Assembly (NCBI GenBank): GCA_902593475.1
Contig: CACJIM010000009.1
Coordinates: forward strand, 1-32,148
Direction of reading: 5' to 3'
DNA: 32,148 nucleotides
Source of the DNA: an uncultured Candidatus Actinomarina sp.
Lineage (GTDB): Bacteria; Actinomycetota; Acidimicrobiia; Actinomarinales; Actinomarinaceae
Position 1 is the first letter of the stretch. Each line of letters opens with the position of its first letter. Of the stretch, positions 15,821 to 22,740 are shown piece after piece. The position numbers and the translations under genes were made by a program. The notes beneath the pieces are model-generated. The model made no database searches and had not been told where the DNA came from. It saw only the letters and a program-made list of their open reading frames with translations.

Positions 15821-15934
15821 TTACTTTCTTTTACCTGTTCTATTTGTTCTCCAGTCAAGTCTTCCCCTACGCTTCAACATATGTTTTTTTTTACGGGCCT
15901 GACGTCGTGCTTCTGTAATTTCTTTATCTGCCAT
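15821..15934 (-). CDS. 37-aa very basic small protein
   Basis: Absent from the ORF track. It encodes MADKEITEARRQARKKKHML followed by KRRGRLDWRTNRTGKRK, with about half the residues Lys or Arg. Such composition is typical of small ribosomal or nucleoid proteins. The RRGRLDW and terminal GKRK parts loosely recall small accessory ribosomal proteins such as bTHX or bS22, but the likeness is too weak to name it. The stop is directly next to the stop of the convergent MGMT gene with no gap. It is probably real because the codons are well behaved and the composition is far from AT-random. Confidence 0.65.
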   Translation of the reverse strand: MADKEITEARRQARKKKHMLKRRGRLDWRTNRTGKRK

Positions 15935-15973
15935 AATTTATATTTGAATAATAATCTAAATAGCTCAGAATGC

Positions 15974-15979
15974 TACATT
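15974..15979 (+). promoter_or_regulatory. Extended -10 TGC-TACATT
   Basis: TACATT with an upstream TG, 5 nt before the ATG at 15985. It fits a leaderless start. Confidence 0.4.
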
Positions 15980-15984
15980 GATAT

Positions 15985-16566
15985 ATGCCCTTATTAGTCC
16001 GAAGATACATACAAGCAGTTACAGGCATAACTATGATCGGTATTGGTGTTGCTTTTAATTACATGGCAGATTTAGGGTTAGGTCCATGGGGTGTCTTACA
16101 CGATGGCATATCTAAAACTATAGATATATCTTATGGGCAGGCAGGAATATTAACTTCGCTTATTTCACTACTACTTTGGATACCGTTAAAACAGAAGCCC
16201 GGGATTGCAACTATATTTGATGCATTTTGGATAGGACTTACAGCAGATTTTGTTATCAATATTATTCCTGTTGCTCAGTCACTTCTTGTACAAGTAATAT
16301 ATCTAATTTCTGGAATTACATTAATTGGGCTTGGTACTGCAATATATGTTGGAGCAGATTTAGGTGCAGGGCCAAGAGATGGAATTATGGTTGGACTCGA
16401 AAAGCTAGGACTGAAAATTGGTAATGCAAGAACTCTTTTGGAGTTTATAGCCTTTTCTATTGGATTTCTTCTTGGAGGAAAGATTGGTATTGCTTCAATT
16501 ATTATTGTTTTATCAATAGGAAGAGTGCTACAAGTATTTATGCCATATTTTGATCTACGTAAATAA
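15985..16566 (+). CDS. YczE/YyaS-family membrane protein
   Basis: A 193-aa membrane protein of the YczE/YyaS group (related to YitT/DUF161), five or so helices. An internal repeat is visible: GIGVAFNYMADLGLGPWGVLHDGI in the first half and GLGTAIYVGADLGAGPRDGIMVGL in the second. These paired DLGxGPxDG blocks are the hallmark. Molecular function of the family is not established; transport is often assumed. It reads away from the basic micro-gene, and a terminator-like double hairpin follows 47 nt after the stop. Confidence 0.85.
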   Translation: MPLLVRRYIQAVTGITMIGIGVAFNYMADLGLGPWGVLHDGISKTIDISYGQAGILTSLISLLLWIPLKQKPGIATIFDAFWIGLTADFVINIIPVAQSLLVQVIYLISGITLIGLGTAIYVGADLGAGPRDGIMVGLEKLGLKIGNARTLLEFIAFSIGFLLGGKIGIASIIIVLSIGRVLQVFMPYFDLRK

Positions 16567-16612
16567 TATATTTTTATAAACATTAAATAGAAAATACGTT
16601 TATGGTGATATT

Positions 16613-16666
16613 AGGTAATAAGCCTGTTACCTCAAAAAAAGAGTTCGGGAAACTGGACTCTTTTTT
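16613..16666 (+). terminator. Two adjacent hairpins, the second a bidirectional terminator
   Basis: AGGTAA-N8-TTACCT (16613-16632) is followed by AAAAAAGAGT-N12-ACTCTTTTTT (16635-16666). The A-rich and T-rich flanks make the second a terminator in both directions. It probably ends the YczE-type gene transcript. The pair could also be the body of a short RNA. Confidence 0.6.
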
Positions 16667-16675
16667 GCATTTAAA

Positions 16676-16691
16676 CTACTTTAAAAAGTAG
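16676..16691. promoter_or_regulatory. Palindrome CTACTTTAAAAAGTAG
   Basis: A 16-bp palindrome with 7-bp arms directly before the micro-gene at 16693. It is too short-looped for a good RNA hairpin, so a protein-binding site is the likelier reading. Confidence 0.3.
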
Positions 16692-16692
16692 G

Positions 16693-16830
16693 ATGATGAA
16701 TAAAATACTTCTCTTTTTTGGGCTATATTATAAATACAACAGACTTTGGGTTACTAAAAGATTAGAAAAAGTGTTTTGGGTTATAATTATTTCTCTTTCA
16801 ATAAGAAATTTTGTTCTAAATCAAATGTAA
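16693..16830 (+). CDS. Possible 45-aa membrane micro-protein
   Basis: Missed by the ORF track. It starts MMNKILLFFGLYYKYNRLWV, has a basic centre (TKRLEK) and a second hydrophobic stretch (VFWVIIISLSI). Two consecutive ATGs are possible starts. No family is recognised, and the start signal is poor. Kept because its composition resembles other small membrane genes in the window. Confidence 0.35.
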   Translation: MMNKILLFFGLYYKYNRLWVTKRLEKVFWVIIISLSIRNFVLNQM

Positions 16831-16833
16831 AAT
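16828..16833 (+). promoter_or_regulatory. -10 element TAAAAT overlapping a stop codon
   Basis: TAAAAT-N6-ATG for the 26-aa gene. Its first three bases are the TAA of the preceding micro-ORF. Confidence 0.35.
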
Positions 16834-16839
16834 AATAAA

Positions 16840-16920
16840 ATGGAACCAAAGAAAATACTTTTATTAAGTTTTGCACTTCTCATACCATTATTTTTTGGCC
16901 TGTTATATTTGTTATATTAA
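16840..16920 (+). CDS. Possible 26-aa single-helix micro-protein
   Basis: Encodes MEPKKILLLSFALLIPLFFG plus LLYLLY: a positively charged start and one transmembrane helix. It ends 2 nt before the ATG of the aldo/keto reductase and may be a leader peptide or a co-expressed membrane peptide. A correctly spaced -10 supports it. A chance ORF cannot be excluded at this length. Confidence 0.35.
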   Translation: MEPKKILLLSFALLIPLFFGLLYLLY

Positions 16921-16922
16921 TT

Positions 16923-17825
16923 ATGCAAAATAATCCAAAACATATTGTTCCACGCATAGGCTTAGGAACCTACAATATGGATTCTAAAGAAGCTGAAGAA
17001 ATGACGTATGCCGCTATTGATTATGGGTACAGGCATATAGACACTGCAGCAGTTTATAGAAATGAAGATGGCGTTGGTAGAGCGTTAAACAATATTTTTA
17101 CTGATACAAATCTTAACCGAAGTGATATAACTATAACTACTAAACTTTGGCCTGGTGGCTTGGTAAAAGTTGATAGAGTAAAAAATAATGAAGGCACTAT
17201 CAAGTCATTAGAAAAAAGCCTTAGAAATCTTGATTTAGAATATGTAGATCTATATTTAATTCACTCACCACATGCTAAAGGTAAGAGGTTAGAACAGTGG
17301 GAAACATTAATATCTCAACAAGAAATTGGGAAAATAAAACATATTGGTGTATCTAACTGGGGTATTAATCATCTTGAGGAATTAAAAGAAAAAGGTTATC
17401 CACTTCCAGATGCAAACCAAATAGAGATACACCCATGGTCACAAAAATCTGAACTTGTTGCTTATCTTCAAGAGAATAACATTGATATTATTGCATACAG
17501 CAGTCTTGTACCGCTTTCTACATGGCGTCATAAGGACGGCGAGAATAGTTTAAAAACTGAACAAATGTATAAAGATAGTGAAGATCCAGACTCACCATTT
17601 AAAAAATTAGCCAAAAAATATAACGTCAGTGAAGCTCAAATATTACTTAAGTGGGCACTGCAACTTGGTTATGCAATACTGCCAAAAAGTATACAGATTG
17701 ATCGAATGAAAGATAATTATGATTTAACTTTTAATATAGATCAAGATGACATGCTGTTGATAGACTCATTAGATCGAGGCGGTAGTGTTACCTGGGAATA
17801 CGGAGATCCATTAGCTGTTAAATAA
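16923..17825 (+). CDS. Aldo/keto reductase
   Basis: A 300-aa NADPH-dependent AKR with a (beta/alpha)8 barrel. Catalytic residues are visible: Asp and Tyr in HIDTAAVYRNE (about residues 40-45), Lys in ITTKLWPGG (about 75) and His in LIHSPH (about 113). ILPKSIQIDRMKDN near residue 255 is the NADPH 2'-phosphate-binding segment. It reduces aldehydes or ketones; the substrate is not readable from sequence. The start is only 2 nt after a possible 26-aa ORF. It converges on a small membrane gene 2 nt past its end with no terminator between them. Confidence 0.9.
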   Translation: MQNNPKHIVPRIGLGTYNMDSKEAEEMTYAAIDYGYRHIDTAAVYRNEDGVGRALNNIFTDTNLNRSDITITTKLWPGGLVKVDRVKNNEGTIKSLEKSLRNLDLEYVDLYLIHSPHAKGKRLEQWETLISQQEIGKIKHIGVSNWGINHLEELKEKGYPLPDANQIEIHPWSQKSELVAYLQENNIDIIAYSSLVPLSTWRHKDGENSLKTEQMYKDSEDPDSPFKKLAKKYNVSEAQILLKWALQLGYAILPKSIQIDRMKDNYDLTFNIDQDDMLLIDSLDRGGSVTWEYGDPLAVK

Positions 17826-17827
17826 AA

Positions 17828-18076
17828 TTATAAAATTTTAAAATATTTCAATACTCTAATAGCAAAAACAACGATAAGTAAGAAGGCTATAAATGCAGAA
17901 ATTATTTGAACTAAAGTCACATCTGGTGGTAAATGTACAAATGCATAAGGTATAGCGAAAACACTTATTACTAATAATTGAATAATAATTGAAGAAGATT
18001 CATTTTGTTTTGAATCTCCAGATCTATTAAATAAACCTTGTATATACTTTGCTATCGCCGCAAATAAATGTCCCAC
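17828..18076 (-). CDS. 82-aa small membrane protein, unknown
   Basis: Starts at GTG, with AAGGA 7 nt upstream. An amphipathic N-terminus (HLFAAIAKYIQGLFNRS) is followed by a polar linker and two hydrophobic helices (about residues 30-48 and 55-75), ending basic. No family is recognised. It may be a two-helix envelope protein. It is convergent with the AKR gene and divergent from the DoxX-like gene. Confidence 0.55.
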   Translation of the reverse strand: MGHLFAAIAKYIQGLFNRSGDSKQNESSSIIIQLLVISVFAIPYAFVHLPPDVTLVQIISAFIAFLLIVVFAIRVLKYFKIL

Positions 18077-18170
18077 TAATAATTCCTTAATAATAAAAAC
18101 TGAAAGCTTTTTTTTATTTTAAATCATAAAACACAAAATTTAATGATTTTTAGTAAATAAGAATAACTAA

Positions 18171-18176
18171 TAAGGT
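18171..18176 (+). promoter_or_regulatory. -10 element TAAGGT before the DoxX-like gene
   Basis: TAAGGT-N6-ATG. The AAGG core could instead act as a weak ribosome site. Confidence 0.35.
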
Positions 18177-18182
18177 TATTGT

Positions 18183-18626
18183 ATGAAAAATATTAAATCA
18201 TTTAATGACTTAGATATCTTAATAACAAGTTTTATGTCTCGTTGGGGTATTACTTTATTGAGATATTCTTTAGGATTAATTTATATATGGTTTGGAATTT
18301 TAAAACCTTTTGGACTCAGTCCTGCACAAGAATTAGTTGAAAATACTGTTTACTGGTTTGAAAATCCTGCAGATTTCGTTCCTATTTTAGGATGGTGGGA
18401 AGTTCTTATTGGATTAACGATGTGTATTAAACCATTAATCAGGATTTCAATTGTTCTTCTTTTCATACAAATGCCTGGAACATTTTTACCCCTAGTACTA
18501 TTTCCTGAAGTATGTTTCACAAGCTTTCCATTTGGATTAACCCTTGAAGGGCAATATATTGTTAAGAATCTAATAATTATTTCTGCAGCTCTTGTTGTTG
18601 GGTCAAGTGTACGAGATAAAAATTAA
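18183..18626 (+). CDS. DoxX-like membrane protein
   Basis: A 147-aa protein with four hydrophobic helices. RYSLGLIYIWFGILKPFGLSP and FVPILGWWEVLIGLTMCIKP fit the DoxX/DUF417-like superfamily: a first helix ending in a WFG/K segment and a second with a conserved Trp-Glu. Function is unknown; relatives are tied to redox or membrane-stress processes. A second, unrelated DoxX-like gene is at 9007-9378. Its TAA stop forms the -10 of the next small gene. Confidence 0.7.
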   Translation: MKNIKSFNDLDILITSFMSRWGITLLRYSLGLIYIWFGILKPFGLSPAQELVENTVYWFENPADFVPILGWWEVLIGLTMCIKPLIRISIVLLFIQMPGTFLPLVLFPEVCFTSFPFGLTLEGQYIVKNLIIISAALVVGSSVRDKN

Positions 18627-18629
18627 TTT
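18624..18629 (+). promoter_or_regulatory. -10 element TAATTT overlapping the DoxX-like stop
   Basis: TAATTT-N6-ATG for the 66-aa gene. The first three bases are the TAA stop of the upstream gene. Confidence 0.4.
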
Positions 18630-18635
18630 ATATTT

Positions 18636-18836
18636 ATGATTTACGTACTAATTATTACAGTTTTAATAATAATTAACTTTACAAATACTATTACAAAGAT
18701 CCAGAACAAAGAATATTTAAGTAGTACAGAAAATTTTATTCTAAATAATTACAAATTGTTATTCGGTAGTATATTTTTACTTTTTTTTATAGCTTTTTGG
18801 AGGTATAGCTGTTTCTTTTTAAGATTTAATTGTTAG
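18636..18836 (+). CDS. 66-aa small membrane protein
   Basis: A 66-aa protein with two hydrophobic stretches (MIYVLIITVLIIINF at the start, LLFGSIFLLFFIAFW near the end) around a polar linker. No family is recognised. It starts 9 nt after the DoxX-like stop. The 3' end overlaps the convergent NDH-2 gene by 11 bp. Composition is AT-driven, so only moderate confidence. Confidence 0.5.
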   Translation: MIYVLIITVLIIINFTNTITKIQNKEYLSSTENFILNNYKLLFGSIFLLFFIAFWRYSCFFLRFNC

Positions 18837-20085
18837 TTACATTTTTTACATTATTGCGGTAAATTAATCTTGTTCCTCTTTTATTCAAAAAATATGCAAA
18901 AACCCATTCAATTAGAACAATGAATTTAGATTTATAACCAATTAAATAAACTAAGTGGATCAAACTCCAAAAGAGCCATGCAAGTAAACCTGATATTTGA
19001 AACTTGCCAATAACTCCTATAGCCTTAAATCCCCCTACTGTAGCCATCATACCTTTATCACGATAACGAAAAATTTTATTAGTTCTGAGGGGTTTATCAG
19101 ATGTCAATATTTTCGCCAAATATTTACCTTGCTGGATAGCTACTGGAGCTATTCCTGGTAATGGATCCCCATTATTATTTTTATAGTTTGCAGCATCTCC
19201 TATTACATAAATTGAATTACTATTTTTTAATGAAAAATCGTAATCTACTATAACTCTTCCAAATTTATCAACTTCTGTATCTAGTTTTTCAATAAGCGGA
19301 TTAGCTTTGTTGCCAGCAGCCCAAATAATATTATTAGTAGCGTAACTTTCTTTTTCAGTTGTTACTTTGTTATATTCTATATTTAAAACTTTCTCATTCA
19401 ATTTTAAATTGACACCTAACTTTTCTAAGTACTTGCTTGCTTTAGATGATAGAATTTTAGAGTAATCAGGGAGAATATCACTACCAGCTTCAATCAAGTA
19501 AACATTTATATCCTCAATTTTAAAATTTCTATATTCGTTTTTAATATTTTTATAAGCAAGTTCAGCTATCGATCCAGCTAGCTCTACTCCTGTAGGCCCA
19601 CCACCAATAATTACAAAATTTAAATATGAAAGCTTTTTAAAAATATCTTTTTCACTTTCTGCTTTTTCGAAAGCTTTTAAGATATTATCTCTAATATCAA
19701 GAGCATCATTTAAGTTTTTTAATCCGTTGGAGTAAGAGCTCCAATCATCATTACCAAAATATGAAAAGCTAGAACCAACACTGATCAATAATTTATCATA
19801 GTTAATTAAATTTCCACTTTTTAATTGAAGGGACTTGTTTTGCTGATCTATATCAATTACTTCATCAAGAACAATTTGCACATTCTTATCATTTTTGAAT
19901 AAATTTCGGATTGGAACAGTTATATCTGCAGGCGACAAAACAGCTGTAGCTACCTGGTATAAAAGAGGTTGAAAAAGATGGTGGTTAGTTTTATCAACTA
20001 ATATAAAGTTATTTTTACTTTTACGAGCTGCTTTAAGAAAACTTAATCCTCCAAAACCTCCACCAATTATTACAACCTTCTTCAT
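18826..20085 (-). CDS. ndh: Type II NADH dehydrogenase
   Basis: A 419-aa NDH-2 flavoprotein that passes electrons from NADH to quinone at the inner membrane face without pumping protons. The FAD motif is GGGFGGLSFLKAA (residues 8-20). HHLFQPLLYQVATAVLSPADI is a strong NDH-2 signature. A second dinucleotide fold, FVIIGGGPTGVELAGS (about residue 158), binds NADH. YVIGDAANY (about 296) contacts FAD. The C-terminal hydrophobic and basic segment is the membrane anchor. TATAAT, a consensus -10, lies 7 nt before the ATG. Confidence 0.93.
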   Translation of the reverse strand: MKKVVIIGGGFGGLSFLKAARKSKNNFILVDKTNHHLFQPLLYQVATAVLSPADITVPIRNLFKNDKNVQIVLDEVIDIDQQNKSLQLKSGNLINYDKLLISVGSSFSYFGNDDWSSYSNGLKNLNDALDIRDNILKAFEKAESEKDIFKKLSYLNFVIIGGGPTGVELAGSIAELAYKNIKNEYRNFKIEDINVYLIEAGSDILPDYSKILSSKASKYLEKLGVNLKLNEKVLNIEYNKVTTEKESYATNNIIWAAGNKANPLIEKLDTEVDKFGRVIVDYDFSLKNSNSIYVIGDAANYKNNNGDPLPGIAPVAIQQGKYLAKILTSDKPLRTNKIFRYRDKGMMATVGGFKAIGVIGKFQISGLLAWLFWSLIHLVYLIGYKSKFIVLIEWVFAYFLNKRGTRLIYRNNVKNVTNN

Positions 20086-20092
20086 TAAGTAA

Positions 20093-20098
20093 ATTATA
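20093..20098 (-). promoter_or_regulatory. Consensus -10 TATAAT of ndh
   Basis: TATAAT-N7-ATG, supporting a leaderless ndh mRNA. Confidence 0.55.
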
Positions 20099-20212
20099 TA
20101 TAGAGTTAATGCTTTACATAAAAACTAGATAATATGTTTAATATAATTGCTAATTATTTGCAAAATTATTCCAATTTGCTCAACCTCATTGTTTTTGGTC
20201 CGTAAATGTATT

Positions 20213-20218
20213 TATACT
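20213..20218 (+). promoter_or_regulatory. -10 element TATACT of the PanB-like gene
   Basis: TATACT-N7-ATG. Confidence 0.5.
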
Positions 20219-20225
20219 TATACAA

Positions 20226-21056
20226 ATGAAACGTATCTACACCTTTGGTCACGAACAGGTAGAAAGAAATATAACTGTTGGAGACATATTAGAAAATAAA
20301 AAAAATAATATAAAAATGACTCAAGTTACCGCTGCTAATCAAGAAGAGGCTGAAATAATTGCAAGCCAAGATGTGGATATGATTATTACGGGAAGTGACT
20401 GGTATCAAGATGTTAGAAATGGTGCTCCAAATACGTTTATTACAGCTGCTCTTTTTGCTGGAAGATTTATTACAAATGAAGAAATACTTAGAGGTGCTTT
20501 TGATGTAATGATGGCAGGAGCTGATTCAGTACTAACTCCAAGAAGCTTTGATGTTGTAGAAATGTTAGCAAAAGAAGGTATGCAGGTACAAGGTCATGTA
20601 GGAATGGTTCCTTCAATGGCAACAAAATATGGTGGAATTAGAACTGTTGGTAAAACTGCAGACGAAGCTATAGAGATTCTTAAAGATATGAAAAGACTTG
20701 AAGATGCAGGAGCATTTGGTGCAGAAGTAGAGTGTGTAGCTGAAGATGCATTAAATGAAATTAAAAAACACACTTCCCTAGTTATAAACTCCCTTGGCTC
20801 TGGTTCAGGTGGAGATGTTATGTTTTTATTCTTTGAGGATATTTGTGGTGAAACAGCTGGAATTAAAATGCCAAGGCATGCAAAATCATGGGGAGATGGT
20901 AAAAAAATAAAACATAAATTAAATCAAGAAAGATCAAAAGCCATAAAAGGTTTTAAAGATGATGTTGATTCAGGAAATTTTCCAAATAGCAATCATACAG
21001 TTGAGATGCTTCCTGGAGAAAAAAAAGTTCTACTTGAAAAATTAGACAGTATATAA
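20226..21056 (+). CDS. PanB-like protein without key active-site residues
   Basis: A 276-aa protein of the ketopantoate hydroxymethyltransferase superfamily. The C-terminal half aligns well by eye with PanB: QGHVGMVPS (PanB GHxGLTPQ), a GGI..VGKT segment, LEDAGAFGAEVECV (PanB AGA..LVLECVP, keeping Glu181) and a tail ending like the PanB C-terminus. The N-terminal half is divergent: VGDSL is replaced by TGSDW, ADLPF (Asp84, a Mg ligand) by ALFAG, and KIEGG (Lys112, Glu114) by VLTPR. It is therefore unlikely to make ketopantoate and may use another 2-oxo acid or phosphonate-like substrate. It is followed with no gap by a 48-aa membrane gene. Confidence 0.7.
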   Translation: MKRIYTFGHEQVERNITVGDILENKKNNIKMTQVTAANQEEAEIIASQDVDMIITGSDWYQDVRNGAPNTFITAALFAGRFITNEEILRGAFDVMMAGADSVLTPRSFDVVEMLAKEGMQVQGHVGMVPSMATKYGGIRTVGKTADEAIEILKDMKRLEDAGAFGAEVECVAEDALNEIKKHTSLVINSLGSGSGGDVMFLFFEDICGETAGIKMPRHAKSWGDGKKIKHKLNQERSKAIKGFKDDVDSGNFPNSNHTVEMLPGEKKVLLEKLDSI

Positions 21057-21203
21057 ATGAAAAATTGGCAGAAGCTTGCAGTAGGTTTAGGAATCATTGG
21101 TATAGGATACAACTTTATAATAAGATATGACTCACTACCCTATTATCAATTAATTGCTATTGGAATCGGTTTATATTTTATCTTTAGAAAGTTTAGGAAT
21201 TAA
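21057..21203 (+). CDS. 48-aa two-helix membrane protein
   Basis: Missed by the ORF track. ATG follows the PanB-like stop directly (TAAATG). The peptide starts MKNWQKLAVGLGIIGIGYNF, turns at IIRYDSLPYY, has a second helix (QLIAIGIGLYFIF) and ends RKFRN. The ordered helix-turn-helix with basic ends looks genuine. The last 33 nt overlap the 3' end of the convergent DUF1295 gene, an unusually long tail-to-tail overlap. Confidence 0.6.
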   Translation: MKNWQKLAVGLGIIGIGYNFIIRYDSLPYYQLIAIGIGLYFIFRKFRN

Positions 21204-22049
21204 TACAGGAGTATTCCTTTTATAGCGTTGATACTCTTCTAAATGTCCATACCTCTCATCAGCAATTCGTTCAAGTAAATTTACACCACTCATTCGAGTT
21301 AACAAAATATATACAAATACTGGGGATATAAGCGTAGTGTATTCAATACCTGATAACGTATTTAAAGCTATAACAGCAATGCCAGTCCATAGTGTTATCT
21401 CCCCAAAATAATTAGGATGTCTTGATCTTGCCCATAGGCCTGTATGAATAAAGGATTCAGTTGGATTGTTCTCTTTTCTAAATACCCGTTTTTGGTAATC
21501 AGATATAGATTCAATCGTAAATCCAGACAGCCACAACGCCATGCCAACCATTGCTAACACAGGTAGTGTGTTCTCTTCGGGAGATAAGATTGCAATAATA
21601 GCTGCGCATGCAGTTAATGCTACCCAGAGTGCTTGTCCCATCCAGTATTGTAGAAACCAGAAAAAATGTCTTTTTGCTTTTTCAAACCGTATGTCTTTGC
21701 CGTCATTTCTGACTCGTCTAAATAAATAGATTCCAAGTCTTGAAGCCCAGACCATAACGTAAAAATAAATTATTGAATCAATCATAGTTTTATTCTCTAC
21801 AGCAAAATACGCCAGTGATACAGTTGTAACATATGTCAAGCTTCCTACTAAGTCGTAATATTTCTCAGTTTTTAATAGAAAAGAAGGAATAAAAAAGATT
21901 ATCTGAAGTAATACTGCAACAATCAAAATAAACGTAAAGGCATTAATCCCTCTTATCTCAATTTCAATATTTTGACCTGCAAAATTTATTAAACCAATAC
22001 AGATGAGGAAAACTGTAATTGCAATAATATTCTTAATTTGTCTATTCAT
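21171..22049 (-). CDS. DUF1295 membrane protein (steroid 5-alpha-reductase-like)
   Basis: A 292-aa membrane protein with about seven helices. The cytoplasmic signature GLWARSRHPNYFGEITLW (about residues 207-224) is that of DUF1295 / 3-oxo-5-alpha-steroid 4-dehydrogenase C-terminal domains, related to isoprenylcysteine methyltransferases. Members reduce or methylate lipid-like substrates using NADPH or SAM; the substrate is not known here. TATAAT lies 6 nt before the ATG. The 3' end overlaps the 48-aa gene on the other strand by 33 nt. Confidence 0.87.
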   Translation of the reverse strand: MNRQIKNIIAITVFLICIGLINFAGQNIEIEIRGINAFTFILIVAVLLQIIFFIPSFLLKTEKYYDLVGSLTYVTTVSLAYFAVENKTMIDSIIYFYVMVWASRLGIYLFRRVRNDGKDIRFEKAKRHFFWFLQYWMGQALWVALTACAAIIAILSPEENTLPVLAMVGMALWLSGFTIESISDYQKRVFRKENNPTESFIHTGLWARSRHPNYFGEITLWTGIAVIALNTLSGIEYTTLISPVFVYILLTRMSGVNLLERIADERYGHLEEYQRYKRNTPVLIPKLSKDKI

Positions 22050-22055
22050 ATCTAA

Positions 22056-22061
22056 ATTATA
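22056..22061 (-). promoter_or_regulatory. Consensus -10 TATAAT of the DUF1295 gene
   Basis: TATAAT-N6-ATG. Confidence 0.55.
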
Positions 22062-22109
22062 TACCTGTATTTGGCCTTACTTCTTAAACTAGTTAGGACT
22101 TAACAATAT

Positions 22110-22115
22110 TAATGT
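22110..22115 (+). promoter_or_regulatory. -10 element TAATGT
   Basis: TAATGT-N7-ATG for the unknown 165-aa gene. Confidence 0.35.
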
Positions 22116-22122
22116 ATACGGT

Positions 22123-22620
22123 ATGGAAGATAATTATTATGTATCCGGTAACGAAAATAAATTGTTCATAAATTACTTTGATGTGTTGTATTTATTAAAG
22201 ATTGTATTTAAAGAAAATAAGAAATATGAATTTATAGACACTTCTCATGTTGAGTCAATCTGGAATACGATTGAATACAAATATCATAAATTCTGTGTAA
22301 TTAAAGCATTCAAATATGAACTAGGCGGATACGAAGTACAAATAGGCGACGAATATAAAGGTGTTTGCGATGAATTGATTCCAAAAGAAAATTCCAATAT
22401 CACATATAATCCCCTTTCCTATGAAGACAATCCAGATTTTAAAAAATCATATTGGAAGAGAAGAGATAATGCTCTGAACTCTTTTACTGATGGTAACGAA
22501 AACTTGAATGAACATTACTACATTGCAGGTTTTACTGAAAAATTTGATTATGAACAACAGAAAATTCTTGGATTAAATACTCCATATGTGAATTTTGTAA
22601 TTAATAATGATAAAGATTAA
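22123..22620 (+). CDS. Hypothetical 165-aa soluble protein
   Basis: Not recognised. A soluble protein rich in Tyr, Asn, Glu and Lys, without signal peptide or membrane segment. The N-terminal YFDVLYLLKIVFKE is a probable helix. The middle alternates strands (HKFCVIKAFKYELGGYEVQIGDEYKG). Only two Cys and no obvious catalytic motif. It stands alone between the divergent DUF1295 gene and a tRNA on the other strand, 4 nt past its stop. It may be a lineage-specific gene. Confidence 0.6.
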   Translation: MEDNYYVSGNENKLFINYFDVLYLLKIVFKENKKYEFIDTSHVESIWNTIEYKYHKFCVIKAFKYELGGYEVQIGDEYKGVCDELIPKENSNITYNPLSYEDNPDFKKSYWKRRDNALNSFTDGNENLNEHYYIAGFTEKFDYEQQKILGLNTPYVNFVINNDKD

Positions 22621-22624
22621 TTTG

Positions 22625-22698
22625 TGGGAGATACAAGATTTGAACTTGTGACCCCTTGCGTGTCGAGCAAGTGCTCTGCCGAACTGAGCTAATCTCCC
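22625..22698 (-). tRNA. tRNA-Val (anticodon GAC), with C33
   Basis: A full cloverleaf can be drawn: acceptor GGGAGAT/ATCTCCC, D stem GCTC/GAGC, anticodon stem CTTGC/GCAAG, T arm ACAAG-TTCAAAT-CTTGT, discriminator A. The anticodon loop is TCGACAC, so the anticodon is GAC but position 33 is C instead of the nearly invariant U. Swapping positions 32 and 33 would give the standard CTGACAC. The 3' CCA is not encoded. Confidence 0.9.
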
Positions 22699-22707
22699 GT
22701 ATTTAGA

Positions 22708-22716
22708 AATATAGCA
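22708..22716 (-). promoter_or_regulatory. Extended -10 TGC-TATATT of tRNA-Val
   Basis: TGCTATATT ends 9 nt before the mature tRNA 5' end, giving a primary transcript with a very short 5' extension. Confidence 0.5.
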
Positions 22717-22740
22717 TCATTTAGATTTTTTATAAATTGA

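Noticed and set aside
16227-16424. 65-aa Cys/Trp-rich ORF inside the YczE-type gene
   Set aside because: Alternate-frame reading of a clear membrane-protein gene; the odd composition is what frame-shifted hydrophobic codons give.
16602-16691. 29-aa ORF starting MVILGNKP
   Set aside because: It reads through both hairpins of the terminator region and has no start signal; most likely chance.
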